This document shows, in pieces, positions 1-11,400 of a stretch of 64,000 bases of DNA. The position numbers and the translations under genes were made by a program. Source of the DNA: Toxonevra muliebris. Its lineage: Eukaryota > Arthropoda > Insecta > Diptera > Pallopteridae. The stretch covers positions 68,770,079 through 68,834,078 of the forward strand of contig OY829327.1 of the NCBI GenBank assembly GCA_963691655.1, given 5' to 3'. The notes beneath the pieces were generated by a model. It was not told the DNA's origin and searched no databases. It worked only from the letters and a program-made list of their open reading frames with translations. The stretch's first letter is position 1. Every line of letters begins with the position of its first letter.

Positions 1-1554
1 CGATGGGCGTGCAGAAAACGATGCTGTTCCTTCAGCAAATAATGGAAAATTCCAATTGGTTATTTTTTGATTCGTTGAATGACAATTGGAAAATTCCAAT
101 TGGTTATTTTTTGATTCGTTCGCTAAGAGGTGAAGAGCGTGCTAATTTGCTGAAAAAATGTGGCGCCCATGTATATTCAATCACCTTTGATGGCGCTCCC
201 ACCAACCTAGCTATGTGTACAAGCTTAGGGGCTAATTTTACTTACGGTCCAAAATTTAATCCGACTTTTCTTAATCCTGCTACAAAAGAAATATGCTATA
301 TATTTTTTGATTATTGATAAAATTAATTCCTAACTGTTTCGGTGACAAACGAATTTTGAAAACCGACGAAGCTAAATTTATACGTTGGAAATTTATAGAG
401 GACTTGTACGAACTACAGCGACAAGAAGGTTTACGTACGGCAAACAAATTAACAAAAAAAACATATTTATTACAGAAATAGTATAATGAACTTTAAAATT
501 GCTATCCAAACTTTGACAAAAAGTGTTTCCAACTCACTAACATTCTTAGAAAAAGATTAATAAATTGTTCGAAGGCAGTACAGAAACTGCGCAATTTTGT
601 CTAAATTTTAGTGATATCGGCGATATCTTGAATTGTAAAAACAAATTCTCTAAAGACAATTTTAACGCACCTTTAACTCAAGAAACCTACTTAAGACTGA
701 AGTTGCATGCGTCTGAATTCGAACAGTATATAATAAGCTTGCGTGATGTTAACGATGTTCCAATCCTTTAAACTGGCAGAAAAACGGGCTTCCTTGGAAT
801 GATAATAGGACTAAGAAACATATTTCCTTTGTACGACAAACTTCAAACTTTTGGCCAGTCCTATTTGCCAACGTACAAACTATCACAGGACTTTCTCGAA
901 ACTTTTTTCAGTGCAATTCGCGCGAAAAGGGGTTTTAATAACAATCCCAATGCTGTGCAGTTAAAAAGCGCATATAGACGCTTCCTGGTTAGGCACGAAC
1001 TTAAAGAGTCCGAAAGTGGGAATTGCGCTTTTGATAAGCTCCCAGTCCTTAGCGTTTCTTCTGCTTCGAAAGTTGTCGTCAACTTACAATATGATATTAA
1101 AACAGCGGAGGCTTACATAAGAACAATGTGGAGTTTGTTAACATTTGTGGATAATGTTGTACAATACATAGCGGGTTTCGTAGCGTGGGAATACGTTCAC
1201 CATCAAATGCGAAGTATGCAAAGAGCAGTTGCTAAAGATGTGTGCGATATTTGCTTAGTTTGTGAAAGCATTATAAGGCAAATCTTGTCAAAACTTCTTC
1301 AAAAAAACTTAAAACCTTTTTTAATTAATGCAGTTTTGCGAAACGTCGGAAGTTCATTTTCAAATAAATTTATGGATGACCATATAAAGATTGAAAATTT
1401 TTTCAATAACACCGACATAAACAATGACCATAGAATATTACTTTGTAAATCTATTATTAATTTACGCCTGTTTTACGAAAGCAGTAAATCAATAGAAGAA
1501 AAAGAATTCATTAGAAACAAATTTACAAAATTGATATTATTTGCAAATCAATAA
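1..1554 (+). pseudogene. P-element/THAP9-type transposase, decayed and 5'-truncated by the window edge
   Basis: Conserved blocks of the P-element/THAP9 transposase family appear in order but in shifting frames. WKIPIGYFLI with SITFDGAPTN and LGANF lies in one frame up to about 310. FGDKRIL with KFIEDLYELQ and EGLRTANKLT follows in a second frame (about 317-478). IAIQTLTKSV is back in the first frame (480-558), and the C-terminal part is in a third frame from 565, with an in-frame TAA at 769-771 just before TGRKTGFLGMIIGL. The last 250 codons include the family signature SQDFLETFFSAIRAKRGFNN. Such transposases are GTP-dependent cut-and-paste enzymes with an N-terminal THAP zinc finger, which would lie left of the window. 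At least three frameshifts and several stops make this copy inactive. I found no terminal inverted repeat after 1,554, so the element's right end is not located. Confidence 0.85.
43..120 (+). repeat. Tandem duplication, period 44 bp, inside the P-like transposase
   Basis: A 34-bp stretch at 43-76 is repeated exactly at 87-120. The period of 44 is not a multiple of three, so the duplication itself breaks the reading frame. Only the second copy reads as the conserved WKIPIGYFLI block. Confidence 0.9.
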
Positions 1555-4500
1555 TAATGATGTACCTATTTATAATATTTTTTAAATTATTAATTTATAA
1601 ACTAATTATTAAAAACTATTTGTTATGATAAACCTTGTGTTTAATTTATTATATTTATACCTTAGTCAACAGAACATAATAACATACTGTTTATGTATGT
1701 ACATATATAAAAATAGTTCATTTCGTTTTGGGCCATACTTTTCCATTTTCATTCCGGCCCTGGAACGATTTGACAGTTTGTATAGTTCACAAATACCTAC
1801 ACTAACAAAGAATTTTGATATAGGCTGTCTCTCGTTGATTACGGAATTCAAATTCATTGTGAAGGTAGGTTACTGCCAATATAGAAGTATTACATATATG
1901 ATTTGGACCAATATTAAATAAAATATTTATAACTTTATACAGGTGGTTCAAAATTTATTTTACTCAATTAGTAGCGAACATCATTTGTTTGCCAACGACT
2001 GCCAAAGAGTAATTAGTATCAGTGAAAAGGTTATAATATCTACTTCTCATTTCATGTAAATGTAGCTGCGATCAGCTGCGACTCCGTTAATAACACTGTA
2101 CGACTCATTCATTTTGAAGTTGCTGCTTTAGTCTATGATCACGTCGGAGTAGAATCATTTAAATGTAAATATTTTTACCATCAAAAGGTCTTTCTGGGGG
2201 TTTTTGGGTAAGAGGAATCTGAATATGGAATTTATTTTTACCAATAACAGCAACTAGAATACGCTTTAGTGCAAAAAAAAAAAATCAAAAATTCCTATTT
2301 TTACGATATTTTAAGCTAAGGTCATAAAATCAGATTTAATGTGCGTGATATCAATTCCTTTCATTAAGCCAAACAACTTTCTAAAACATGTCATTGACGT
2401 ACAACCACTTCCAGATGGAGATGCTCCCCTTTGTCCAGCAAAGCATGCCACTTAGTTTCAGCAAGATTCTAAACCGAAATATTGATAGCTGGCGTTTTCT
2501 AATATCGTTATATATGCGCATCGATGTAGAAAGCTGCAATCTACGAAACCCATATTGTGCTTTGGATGTTGGACGTAAGATGGCGTCAAACAAAGAAAAT
2601 TAACAATAAGCCAAAAAGTATGCTGAGTTTTTTTAAAAACTGAAAATGAAAATAAAATAGTTGCTATTATTTGATAACGCCCATTTTTACATATAGTCAC
2701 TATTTACTACCAACGAATATTGTGGTAATTTCATGCTTCTATCTCTGAATTTACTGTTTTTATTGCAGATTTCTTAAATTTTTGCATAACCAATTAGGCG
2801 TGATAAGCAACCAGCCATGCCCATATTTGTTATGCTAGTTTTTACTACTATTAAGAATTCACGAGTAAAATCTCGCAGTCACATCTTGATGTAAACCATC
2901 ACAGCATATGTGTTATAGCATTTGGAAGATGTAGTTTGTATGGGAGGTAGGCGTTGAAATTTACTGATCACTGTGGAGCAGTCCAGCACACTAACCACTA
3001 CACACTAATATTTTGCTAAAAAATAAAAGGAGTTGTCATGCGGCCTTAATTTTTCGCAAACACAACTTTTTTGCATAGATCAATAAAAAATAAAAAATGG
3101 GCGTGGTCGGCACATTGCACCGCCCAAACCATATCTTGAGAGCCCCATAAAATCTGTACCAATATCAAGATATGATGTAAAACTTTATTAAAATTATTAA
3201 AAAATTCTTAGTAATATACCTAATGAGGTAACATAACAAAAATAAACGTTGCTTTAGTTGAATATCAGTAATTAAATCGGTAAATACAGCGATATATTTG
3301 AGCATGAAATTTTACAATAACATGCGTTGGAACTACCCTGCCAGCAACTCAGCTAACTTTTGATGCACTTGAATCTAACTATTTCGCAACTAGAGGTGGT
3401 TGATACTTGGATTATTTTTAATGGAGCCAACTGACTTTTTTAACATTGCGACGTCCTAGGCAGTAGTCAATTGTCCGACTCTGCATGACTTTTCAATTAA
3501 CTTAAAGTTAGTTGCTTAGAAATTAGCTAAAAGTTATCTAATTTATATTTAGCTATAAACTTATTACGTGTAGCTATAAGCTTTATTAATTACAATTTAT
3601 AATAAATATAACTTAAAATTTTTGAAATTCAATAAAAAACATTACATAACATGAAATTAGTTTATTTTGCTTGCACCTCTTTCATTAATATTAAACCTTT
3701 TATAATTTAGTTGTACACTTTAACCTCAATTAAAGGCACGCACGAAATTGAGCACTGATTTTGATTTCACAATGCACAAAAGGAAAAAAATCAAACAGTT
3801 AAATGCTCTTTGAACAGAGATGAGAGAATATGTCAAAAACAACCAATTCACTGCATAGAATATGCATGCATTGATTTTGGAGAAGTTCTGCATTACATTG
3901 TAGTTAGCTTATAGTTAGGTCATAAAAGTTAACTAGAAGTGTGCTATTTTCGTAGTCTACTACCGAATTGCGTGGAGGGTAGCTAATGACTATATGTGTA
4001 TAAAAATGGACGGGTGCCAAATAATAAATAGCAACTGCTTTATTTCAGTTTTTGAATTTAAAAGTATTTACTATTTTCAGTATAGATAAAAAGTGCAGCA
4101 TACTTTTGGGCTGAATGTTAATTTTGTTTGTATCCTATTACCCAATTTTTCTCAAAAACCTGATGTGTTAGAAAATTTTGATTTTGATCAACATATTAAA
4201 GTCGATGGGAAATGCCTGCTTAAATCCGGTGGCCATAAAAATTGTTATTTTCCACAAAATAAAAAACCTTAAAATTATGCAACAATATTTTCCAACAATT
4301 CAGCAACGCAAAGCAAATAACAATTAAATATTCTTTAGTAATCGCTGATAATTGAAGTTTTTAAATATCGGTTCTCTTAAATATAAAAAATATTATTTTT
4401 TTTTTTATGAAACGAAAAAGGATATGGATTTTATACTCTGCCCAAGCGACATTTATTAATATATTGAGCTAATTTGATGGCTGCAATACTATCAAACTGA

Positions 4501-5603
4501 TAACAAAAAACGAAATTAGTGAACACAAAAGTTTGGGCTTTTAGCCGATGGATTTTAATCTTTTGGCACTATTGGATGGCTTTCTTTCCTTTGTAGTTTT
4601 CATATTTGCCATTTTTCTTCAAATTTTCAATTAATTTATACATACCAACAAAATAAGTACAATAATAAAAATCCCCAAATCAGGGAAATATCTTATTCTC
4701 CCCAGCGTACAGTGTTTTGATCTCATGTGGCACGCTATAATGGAAGAATGGGTGCTTTTATTTTCAACAAATTTATTCATTTTAGTTTTGTTGATATTGG
4801 ACTTTTCAGAAAGTTAAACAATTCTTATTGGGATCCTTTAATGTTGGATTAAAAGTGATATTAAGAATGCAACTTTTTACAATTTTATTCATTTTTCACT
4901 ATGATTGCATACTTTTAGGGTTGACAAAAAAAAAATGCAATTCCAATTTTTGTCGAAAAAATCGTATTCAGGCCTATTTTTAAATTGAACTATTTCCTGA
5001 GAGCGGAAGATAGCGGAGGATGTTTTTGCATATTCCTATAAAGAAAGGTGTCTTCTAAAATTGAGAAAAATCCAGGAACATATTTAATCATATTTCTAGA
5101 TTTTCTCTCCGATATTCGTAAATTGTTTGTTTTCGTATTATCAAAAATACTTAACTTTAGAAACAATGCAGCTTTATTTATTGATTAAAAAATACCAACG
5201 AAAATTCCCTAGAAAAATTGCGAGAACAAACTTTGGAACTTTAGGCAGGATATCATTGAAAACTTATTTTTCAGATGTTTTTTACTTTTAAGAAAAAAAG
5301 TCATTTAATTATCTCTATTCGTTTCCGAGATATGAATAAATAAAAAATATACTACGCAAATTTACAACCCGCGATTATTTGCAAAATAAGTAAAATTTTT
5401 TTGGAATTTGCCAACATGCTGGCAAATTTGATTGAATTTGACATAGTGAAAACCAGGTATAAGAAAATGGAATTCCGTTTCAACGAAAAATTTATACCGC
5501 AAAGATGTTGTTAAGCAAAAACTAAAGTGACAATTAGGAGACTATGAAAATTAAATCTAGAGGTTAATTTTCAAAGTCATGACTTAAGTTCATGTTAATT
5601 TCG
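1555..5603. other. Non-coding AT-rich stretch, no gene recognised
   Basis: Only short chance reading frames occur here. Part may be the non-coding right end of the P-like element. Around 3,060-3,130 there is a more GC-rich patch containing GGGCGTGGTCGGCACATTGC, which could be a dispersed repeat, but no boundaries were found. I see no RNA gene or convincing promoter. Confidence 0.5.
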
Positions 5604-5961
5604 TTATTTGAAGTTATATATAAACAGGTTAATGAACAAATGTAGTCATCACAACAACAATGTATATAGAGACGGGCAAATCAGACGGCCGTTTCGGAAT
5701 CCGCCACAATTCCTCATCAGTGATCTTAGTGGTAGTTCTTAATCTTTCAATATCCCATATAAGCTACTAATATTTGAAATCATAACCCAGAATTATGGAT
5801 TTGATTCCAAATATCTTCACTGAATAGTGATATTGAAAGAAACTACCACTACCGTTCTATACACTTATGTTGTTGTTTTTTTTTTTTGCCCGTCTCTATA
5901 TACATTGTTGTTGTGATGACTACATTTGTTCATTAACCTGTTTATATATAACTTCAAATAA
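5604..5961. repeat. Foldback element with perfect 77-bp inverted arms
   Basis: The arms at 5,604-5,680 and 5,885-5,961 are perfect reverse complements around a 204-bp centre. The centre contains a second, imperfect inverted pair built on AGTGGTAGTT (about 5,729) and AACTACCACT (about 5,840). It starts with a GTTTCGGAATCC and CCTCATCAGTGATCTTAGTG stretch that resembles the reverse complement of 63,586-63,640. The layout fits a foldback MITE or a nested MITE whose arms have not yet diverged. No protein is encoded. Confidence 0.85.
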
Positions 5962-6176
5962 AGTGACAATTGTCAGCGTAAATTACGTTCACATCTACCA
6001 ACCTCTCATACGACAAAATGGTTGAGCTGCTGCGCGCTCCATCTCTAAGAAACGCGGGATGTCGGCTTAACCCACAGTGCCAACTTAGGACCACGTTCCC
6101 CTATATATATACAATAAATCTAGAATTTGAATTAAAACGAAATTATTTCTGATCTGCTTATTTTTTGGTAAATTCT
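5962..6176. other. Short flank between foldback element and LINE
   Basis: No gene or repeat was recognised. The last bases border the LINE target duplication. Confidence 0.4.
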
Positions 6177-6186
6177 ATCGCGAGAT

Positions 6187-6751
6187 AGGCTGTCATGCTG
6201 CCAGTCACTTAAGGGGACCAACATGCATTTCGGTGTGTGCCGTAATTGAGTGATCTGGTGGAAGTGTGGACTATCACCTCCTCGTGGTGACGGCTGGAAA
6301 CAGTTGCCTGTCAGATGACTGATGCGCAACTTGTGATCTGGTTACAGGGCACATCAGATGTCTGATATGCTACTGGCTAAGATAGTTCAGGCGGGAGGGA
6401 GCAAACCCTCTTAAATAAAAACTCCCCTAATCCAAGGTGTCATGCGACCCGTGCCTATTGGTTTGGCAGTCAGGGGATTAACACTAGTAGACTGGTGTGC
6501 ATGGATCCTACGTCTGTTTTTGCACAAGTACTTGTACTTATGTGAAATCAGCACGTGGGACCCGTATGCGCCTGATACTAGTGTTAAGAATAGGCTGTCT
6601 TTGAACGGAGCCTCCTTGATACACGGCCGCCTCAAGGAGTAAGTGTGGCCTTACCATGGCAGACGGGCTATGCTATGGTGGACCAACCCCTTCCCGCTTT
6701 TTACAGTTGACTGCCAAGCCCGCTCAGGCAGGCTAGCAGTCGTATTACAAA
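6187..6751 (+). promoter_or_regulatory. LINE 5' leader, presumed internal promoter
   Basis: These 565 bp precede ORF1 inside the target duplication. LINEs of this group normally carry an internal pol II promoter at the 5' end. I see no TATA box, which fits that expectation. Short overlapping frames here have no recognisable content. The promoter role is inferred from position. Confidence 0.5.
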
Positions 6752-8404
6752 ATGAGCACAAAAAAAAACAAATTGAAGAAAATTTTAAACCAGCGGGGAT
6801 TAACCGCAACGGAACTCGCAGATCGAATGGAGCATGAGCTACGTGATGAAGATCTGCGAGCTTCCACTAGTAGGGGATCACCCAGGTCGAGAGGGCCAGT
6901 AAGGTGTCAGGCAGTGACTGCACCTACGCGGAGATTAAGCTCTGAGGGTAACCGCACGGTGACCAGTAAAGCCAAGGTAGGGGTGCCAGCTATCAGTGCA
7001 TTAGCACCGATACCTGAGTCCTCTACAATGGCTTACGCTGGTGTAGTAGCCGCGGGAACTAGTGCAATAGCACCAGCGACCGTGGTAACTGCACAAGTGA
7101 CTGGCATCGTACCCAGTACAGCTCGTACAGAGGTCTCAGCGGCCAGTGCATCAGCATCGGCCGGTGTGACTTCTGTAAGCGCTCGGGATGTCTTTCTAGC
7201 AAAGGCTGCTAGTGCATTCGCACCAGTTGCTAATGCTACGGGGACATCCACTGGGAAGGGTTACCCAAGGGAGCATAAGCGGCGTGTGATGAAGATACCA
7301 CCAATTGGGCAGCCAGGAGGTATGGACGACCCACTAAGGAAAGGCCTTAGTGGGGCAGGTTCAAGGTGGTATCTTAGATACCTGGAGCAGGGGCTTGAGC
7401 CCGCAGAGGCTAGGAAGAAGGCAGATGAGCACAAAGCCAAACCGTCCGAATGCGCTTCCCAGGAACCTCTAGAAAGGAAAAGGGGAAGCTCGGTTATCAC
7501 TCCACCGCAAAAACAGGAGGCGAAGAAACCGAGGACGGATATGGCGGCGGCAGGCTCATCTGCGGGTAAAGCAGTGTGCGGCAAGACGTACGCGGGGGTT
7601 GCGAAAGCCGTTAGGATGGCAGTGTTACCAAAGGAATACCCCAAGGTGACATTGTCAACCGAGCAGCTTTCGGCCCTAGAAGACGCCATCCTAGAGGAGG
7701 TGGCAAAGGGATGGGCACACAAACTGAAGTTTGAGGGTATCCATTTCAGGCCGGGTTATCTACTCATCGACTGCAAAGATGTGCAGTCGGCCGAATGGCT
7801 GAAAGGAGTAGCCCCGGTGTTGACGGCCTGGAATGGACCCCCTCTTATTTCATGTGCAGGTGATGATGTCCCCAAGTCGCACGTGGTGACCGTGTTCTTC
7901 CCCAGGAGCTTGGGTCAGACGTCCGAACGGATACTGGCCCTAGTCAATGCTCAAAACGAGGGCTTAAGTATTGCCCTCTGGAGAGTATTGAAAGCTCGTG
8001 AGGAGGGAAACGGTCAGCTATTGACGATAAGTATGGATGAGCAGTCGTTTGAAGCCATCCGTACTTCAGGGGGCGTCATCAACTACCGGTTTGGTGAGGT
8101 CACGGTGCACGGGGTGCACAAACGGGCCACGGTAGAGGACACCTCGAATCCCGAGCCAGAGGCAGTCAGCAATGACGAGCCGAAGGCAACGGAAAGAGTG
8201 CACTCAGCCGTGGTCGAGGTGGAGGTCGAAACTCTACCATCATCAGCCGCGAGCGAAATGGAAGGCATAGTACTCCCATCTTCGACCGCGACTGAAGTTG
8301 AGGGTATCGACCTCTCCCTCCTCAATATGGACTGCCCCATAGATGAGGAGGAAGAAAGGATGTTGCTGAGTGGCAGTAGTAGGGGCAAAAGCCCTGCTAA
8401 GTAA
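6752..8404 (+). CDS. LINE ORF1 protein (DUF4780-like nucleic-acid-binding protein)
   Basis: This 550-residue protein is encoded just upstream of the reverse-transcriptase ORF and probably acts as the RNA-binding chaperone of the retrotransposon particle. Residues 1-60 are basic and polar, and about 70-165 is an Ala/Ser/Thr/Val-rich low-complexity stretch with repeated SAIAP-like units. Basic patches lie near 175-250 (KRRVMKIP, ERKRGSS). From about residue 290 to 450 there is a globular region (STEQLSALEDAILEEV, GYLLIDCKDV, VTVFFPRSLG) resembling the DUF4780 domain often found in arthropod LINE ORF1s. The C-terminus is acidic. No CCHC zinc knuckle is visible, unlike I-element ORF1. The first in-frame ATG was chosen. 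The TAA stop lies 5 bp before the ORF2 ATG. Confidence 0.85.
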   Translation: MSTKKNKLKKILNQRGLTATELADRMEHELRDEDLRASTSRGSPRSRGPVRCQAVTAPTRRLSSEGNRTVTSKAKVGVPAISALAPIPESSTMAYAGVVAAGTSAIAPATVVTAQVTGIVPSTARTEVSAASASASAGVTSVSARDVFLAKAASAFAPVANATGTSTGKGYPREHKRRVMKIPPIGQPGGMDDPLRKGLSGAGSRWYLRYLEQGLEPAEARKKADEHKAKPSECASQEPLERKRGSSVITPPQKQEAKKPRTDMAAAGSSAGKAVCGKTYAGVAKAVRMAVLPKEYPKVTLSTEQLSALEDAILEEVAKGWAHKLKFEGIHFRPGYLLIDCKDVQSAEWLKGVAPVLTAWNGPPLISCAGDDVPKSHVVTVFFPRSLGQTSERILALVNAQNEGLSIALWRVLKAREEGNGQLLTISMDEQSFEAIRTSGGVINYRFGEVTVHGVHKRATVEDTSNPEPEAVSNDEPKATERVHSAVVEVEVETLPSSAASEMEGIVLPSSTATEVEGIDLSLLNMDCPIDEEEERMLLSGSSRGKSPAK

Positions 8405-8409
8405 GCACT

Positions 8410-11400
8410 ATGAGCAGTGGAACAGGCATCAAATGTGCCCAGGTTAACGTCCACCACGCAAGAGCCGCCTCGGCGGTGATTGCAAGGACATTTTCAAAAT
8501 TTAACCTGGGCCTGATACTGATCCAAGAACCCTGGCACTACCAAGGTGCAATCAGAGGAATGGCCTGTAAAAACGGCAAGGTAATTTGGGATAACAGGCA
8601 AGATAATCCAAGGGCCTGTATTCTAATTAGAAACAACATTAATTATGTTTGTCTTACAGAATTCATGACGCGGGACTTAGTTCCAATTCAAGCCCACCTT
8701 AACATCGAGGGCAGCAAACGCGCCATAGTAGTGGCATCGGCATATTTTCCGGGTGAGGAGTCGTCACCACCGCCGCCAGAAGTGAGGCAACTGGTGGAGT
8801 ATTGCAACAGGCACAGACTGCCGCTTCTCCTCGGATGCGATGCGAACGCTCACAGTACCATATGGGGCAGCACAAATGACAACAGCAGAGGTGAGTACCT
8901 TTTAGAATTTATCTTATCCGCTAATCTAGAAATATTAAACATAGGGAATGAACCTACGTTTGTTACTAGAGTTAGGAAAGAAGTATTAGACATAACAGTA
9001 TGCAGTCCAAATATAGTAGGACTAGTCAAGAACTGGAGGGTATCCAAAGAGGACTCACTCTCTGATCATAAAATCATAGAGTTCCTCCTAGAGGGCACAA
9101 GTACCGAAATACCTTCCTTTAGAAATCCCAGGAAAACAAACTGGACAGAATACATAGAAGTACTTAAGTGTAACTTAGAAGGTATTAAATCGTGCAAGGT
9201 GATAAAAAATCATCATGAGCTCGAATATTCCGTAAATGAACTTAACGAAGCAATACTAGATGCTTTCGAGGGCAGCTGCCCGGAAAAAGCGGAAAGTCTA
9301 GGAAAGGACGCCATATGGTGGAATAGTACCCTAAGTGACATTAGAACCGAAGTACGTAGGCTCCATAATGGAGCAAAACGGAACGGACAATGGCAAGCTT
9401 ATCGGGATAAACTAACAGAATATAATAAAGAAATTAGGAAGGCTAAAAGAACTAGCTTTAGGAACTTCTGCGACAATATCTCATCTCTACCTGCTGCATC
9501 AAGGATATATAAAACCTTTGCAAAAGCAGGGCAGGACATGAGAATGGCGCTGAAGAAATCAGATGGCAGCTTCACCTGTAATGAAAAGGAAAGAGCAGAA
9601 TTGCTACTAGCAACACACTTCCCTGGAAGTGTTGGGTTAGAGAGCAGGAATTCAGAGGAGCAGCCTGGAAGAATAAACAGAGTAGACAGGAAGGTAGCAG
9701 CAGAAATATGCTCTGCGCCTAGATTGGAATGGGCGTTAAACACTTTTCAACCATTTAAATCGCCTGGTCTTGACGGCATATTTCCTGCTCTATTACAGAA
9801 GGGCATAAAGGAAATATTGCCATTCCTTATTAATATAGGGAGAAGTAGCCTCGCTTTTGGGTACATACCAACAGCTTGGCGAAGGGCAAAGGTGGTATTT
9901 ATACCAAAAGTGGGCAAAAAAGATACCACCAACCCTAAGTCCTTCAGACCTATAAGCTTAACATCGTTTATGTTGAAAACACTTGAAAAGGTGGTTGACA
10001 ACTTTATACGATGTAAAGTCTTAGACACAAATCCATTGCACCCCAATCAGCATGCATATAGAGCAGGCAGGTCTACCGAGACAGCTCTGCATGACTTAGC
10101 GGGGAAGATTCAAGGGGCACTAGATGTGAAAGAAGTAGCAGTATGTGCTTTCCTGGATATAGAAGGAGCTTTCGACAACACCTCACACGAGGCTGTCAAT
10201 AACTCTCTAAGGCGAAGAGGAGTAGATAACACAACATCTAGATGGATGTCAGAAATGCTCTCCTCTAGAACAGCTGAGATGGAAACAGGGCTAGGTACCA
10301 TATCAGTCAGCACAACCAGAGGATGTCCACAGGGAGGAGTATTATCGCCTCTAATGTGGAGCCTGGTAGTAGACGAACTTTTAATGAAACTCTCAGAGGC
10401 GGGCATAGACTGTCAAGGGTATGCGGACGATATAGTCCTCGTAGCCAGAGGGAAATTTGAAGAAACTCTCTGTGACATTATACAAAGAGGGCTAGGTATT
10501 ACTAGGAGATGGTGCAGGTCGGTAGGGCTAAATATTAACCCTGCAAAGACCACTATAGTTCCATTTACCAGGAAAAGATCACTCCCGCGCTGGAAACCGA
10601 TATCACTAGCTGGGGAGATTATTGAACAAAAGCAAGAGGTAAAGTATCTGGGCTTAGTATTAGATAGTAAACTCACATGGAAAGCGCATGTTGAGGCAGT
10701 GACAAGTAAAGCCACTCGCGCTCTAATGGTATGCAGAAGGCTAGCAGGGAAAACTTGGGGATGTAAACCAAGTGTACTGCGCTGGATGTACACAATGATG
10801 GTAAGGCCAATCATTACATATGGAGCATTAGCGTGGGCAAGGAGAACTCAACTAAAAACAGCAAAAGCTAAATTGGGGAAAGTTCAAAGGTTGGCATGTA
10901 TCTGTATAACAGGAGCGATGAGAACATGCCCGACTGCTGCACTAGAGGTACTATTGGAGCTCACTCCATTACACCTCGTGATAGAGAATGCCTCCAAGGC
11001 AGCAATCGTAAGAGGAACAAGAAATAAAAGGTTGACGAGGAGATCTATAGGGCTTGGAGACCGAGATAACCCGGCGAAAGACAACTATCTCTTGGACTGT
11101 CCGCAGGACAGAATGGACAAACAGTATAGTTTTGAGAAACACTTCGTTGCGAAACTTAGCAGTAAAAACGAATGGGAGAGTGTAGAAAATAACTACACAC
11201 TCAAAGAACACACGATTAAGTGGTATACAGATGGGTCACGTACCGAGGATGGAACTGGGGCAGGGGTATTTGGGCCAAGAATCAAACACTCTGAGCCGAT
11301 GGGGAAGTATCCTAGCATCTTCCAAGCTGAAATCCATGCAATTAGCACATGTGTGCAATTCAACCTGGATAGACAGTACAAACGGCAAGATATCGCTATC

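Noticed and set aside
2388..2603. Overlapping plus and minus frames of about 70 codons
   Set aside because: No family resemblance or splice context.
6442..6837. Small plus-strand frames ahead of LINE ORF1
   Set aside because: They overlap ORF1 or the 5' leader, have no recognisable domain, and ORF1 has a better start at 6,752.
7261..7722. Minus-strand frame of 153 codons inside LINE ORF1
   Set aside because: Antisense shadow of the GC-rich ORF1; no domain.
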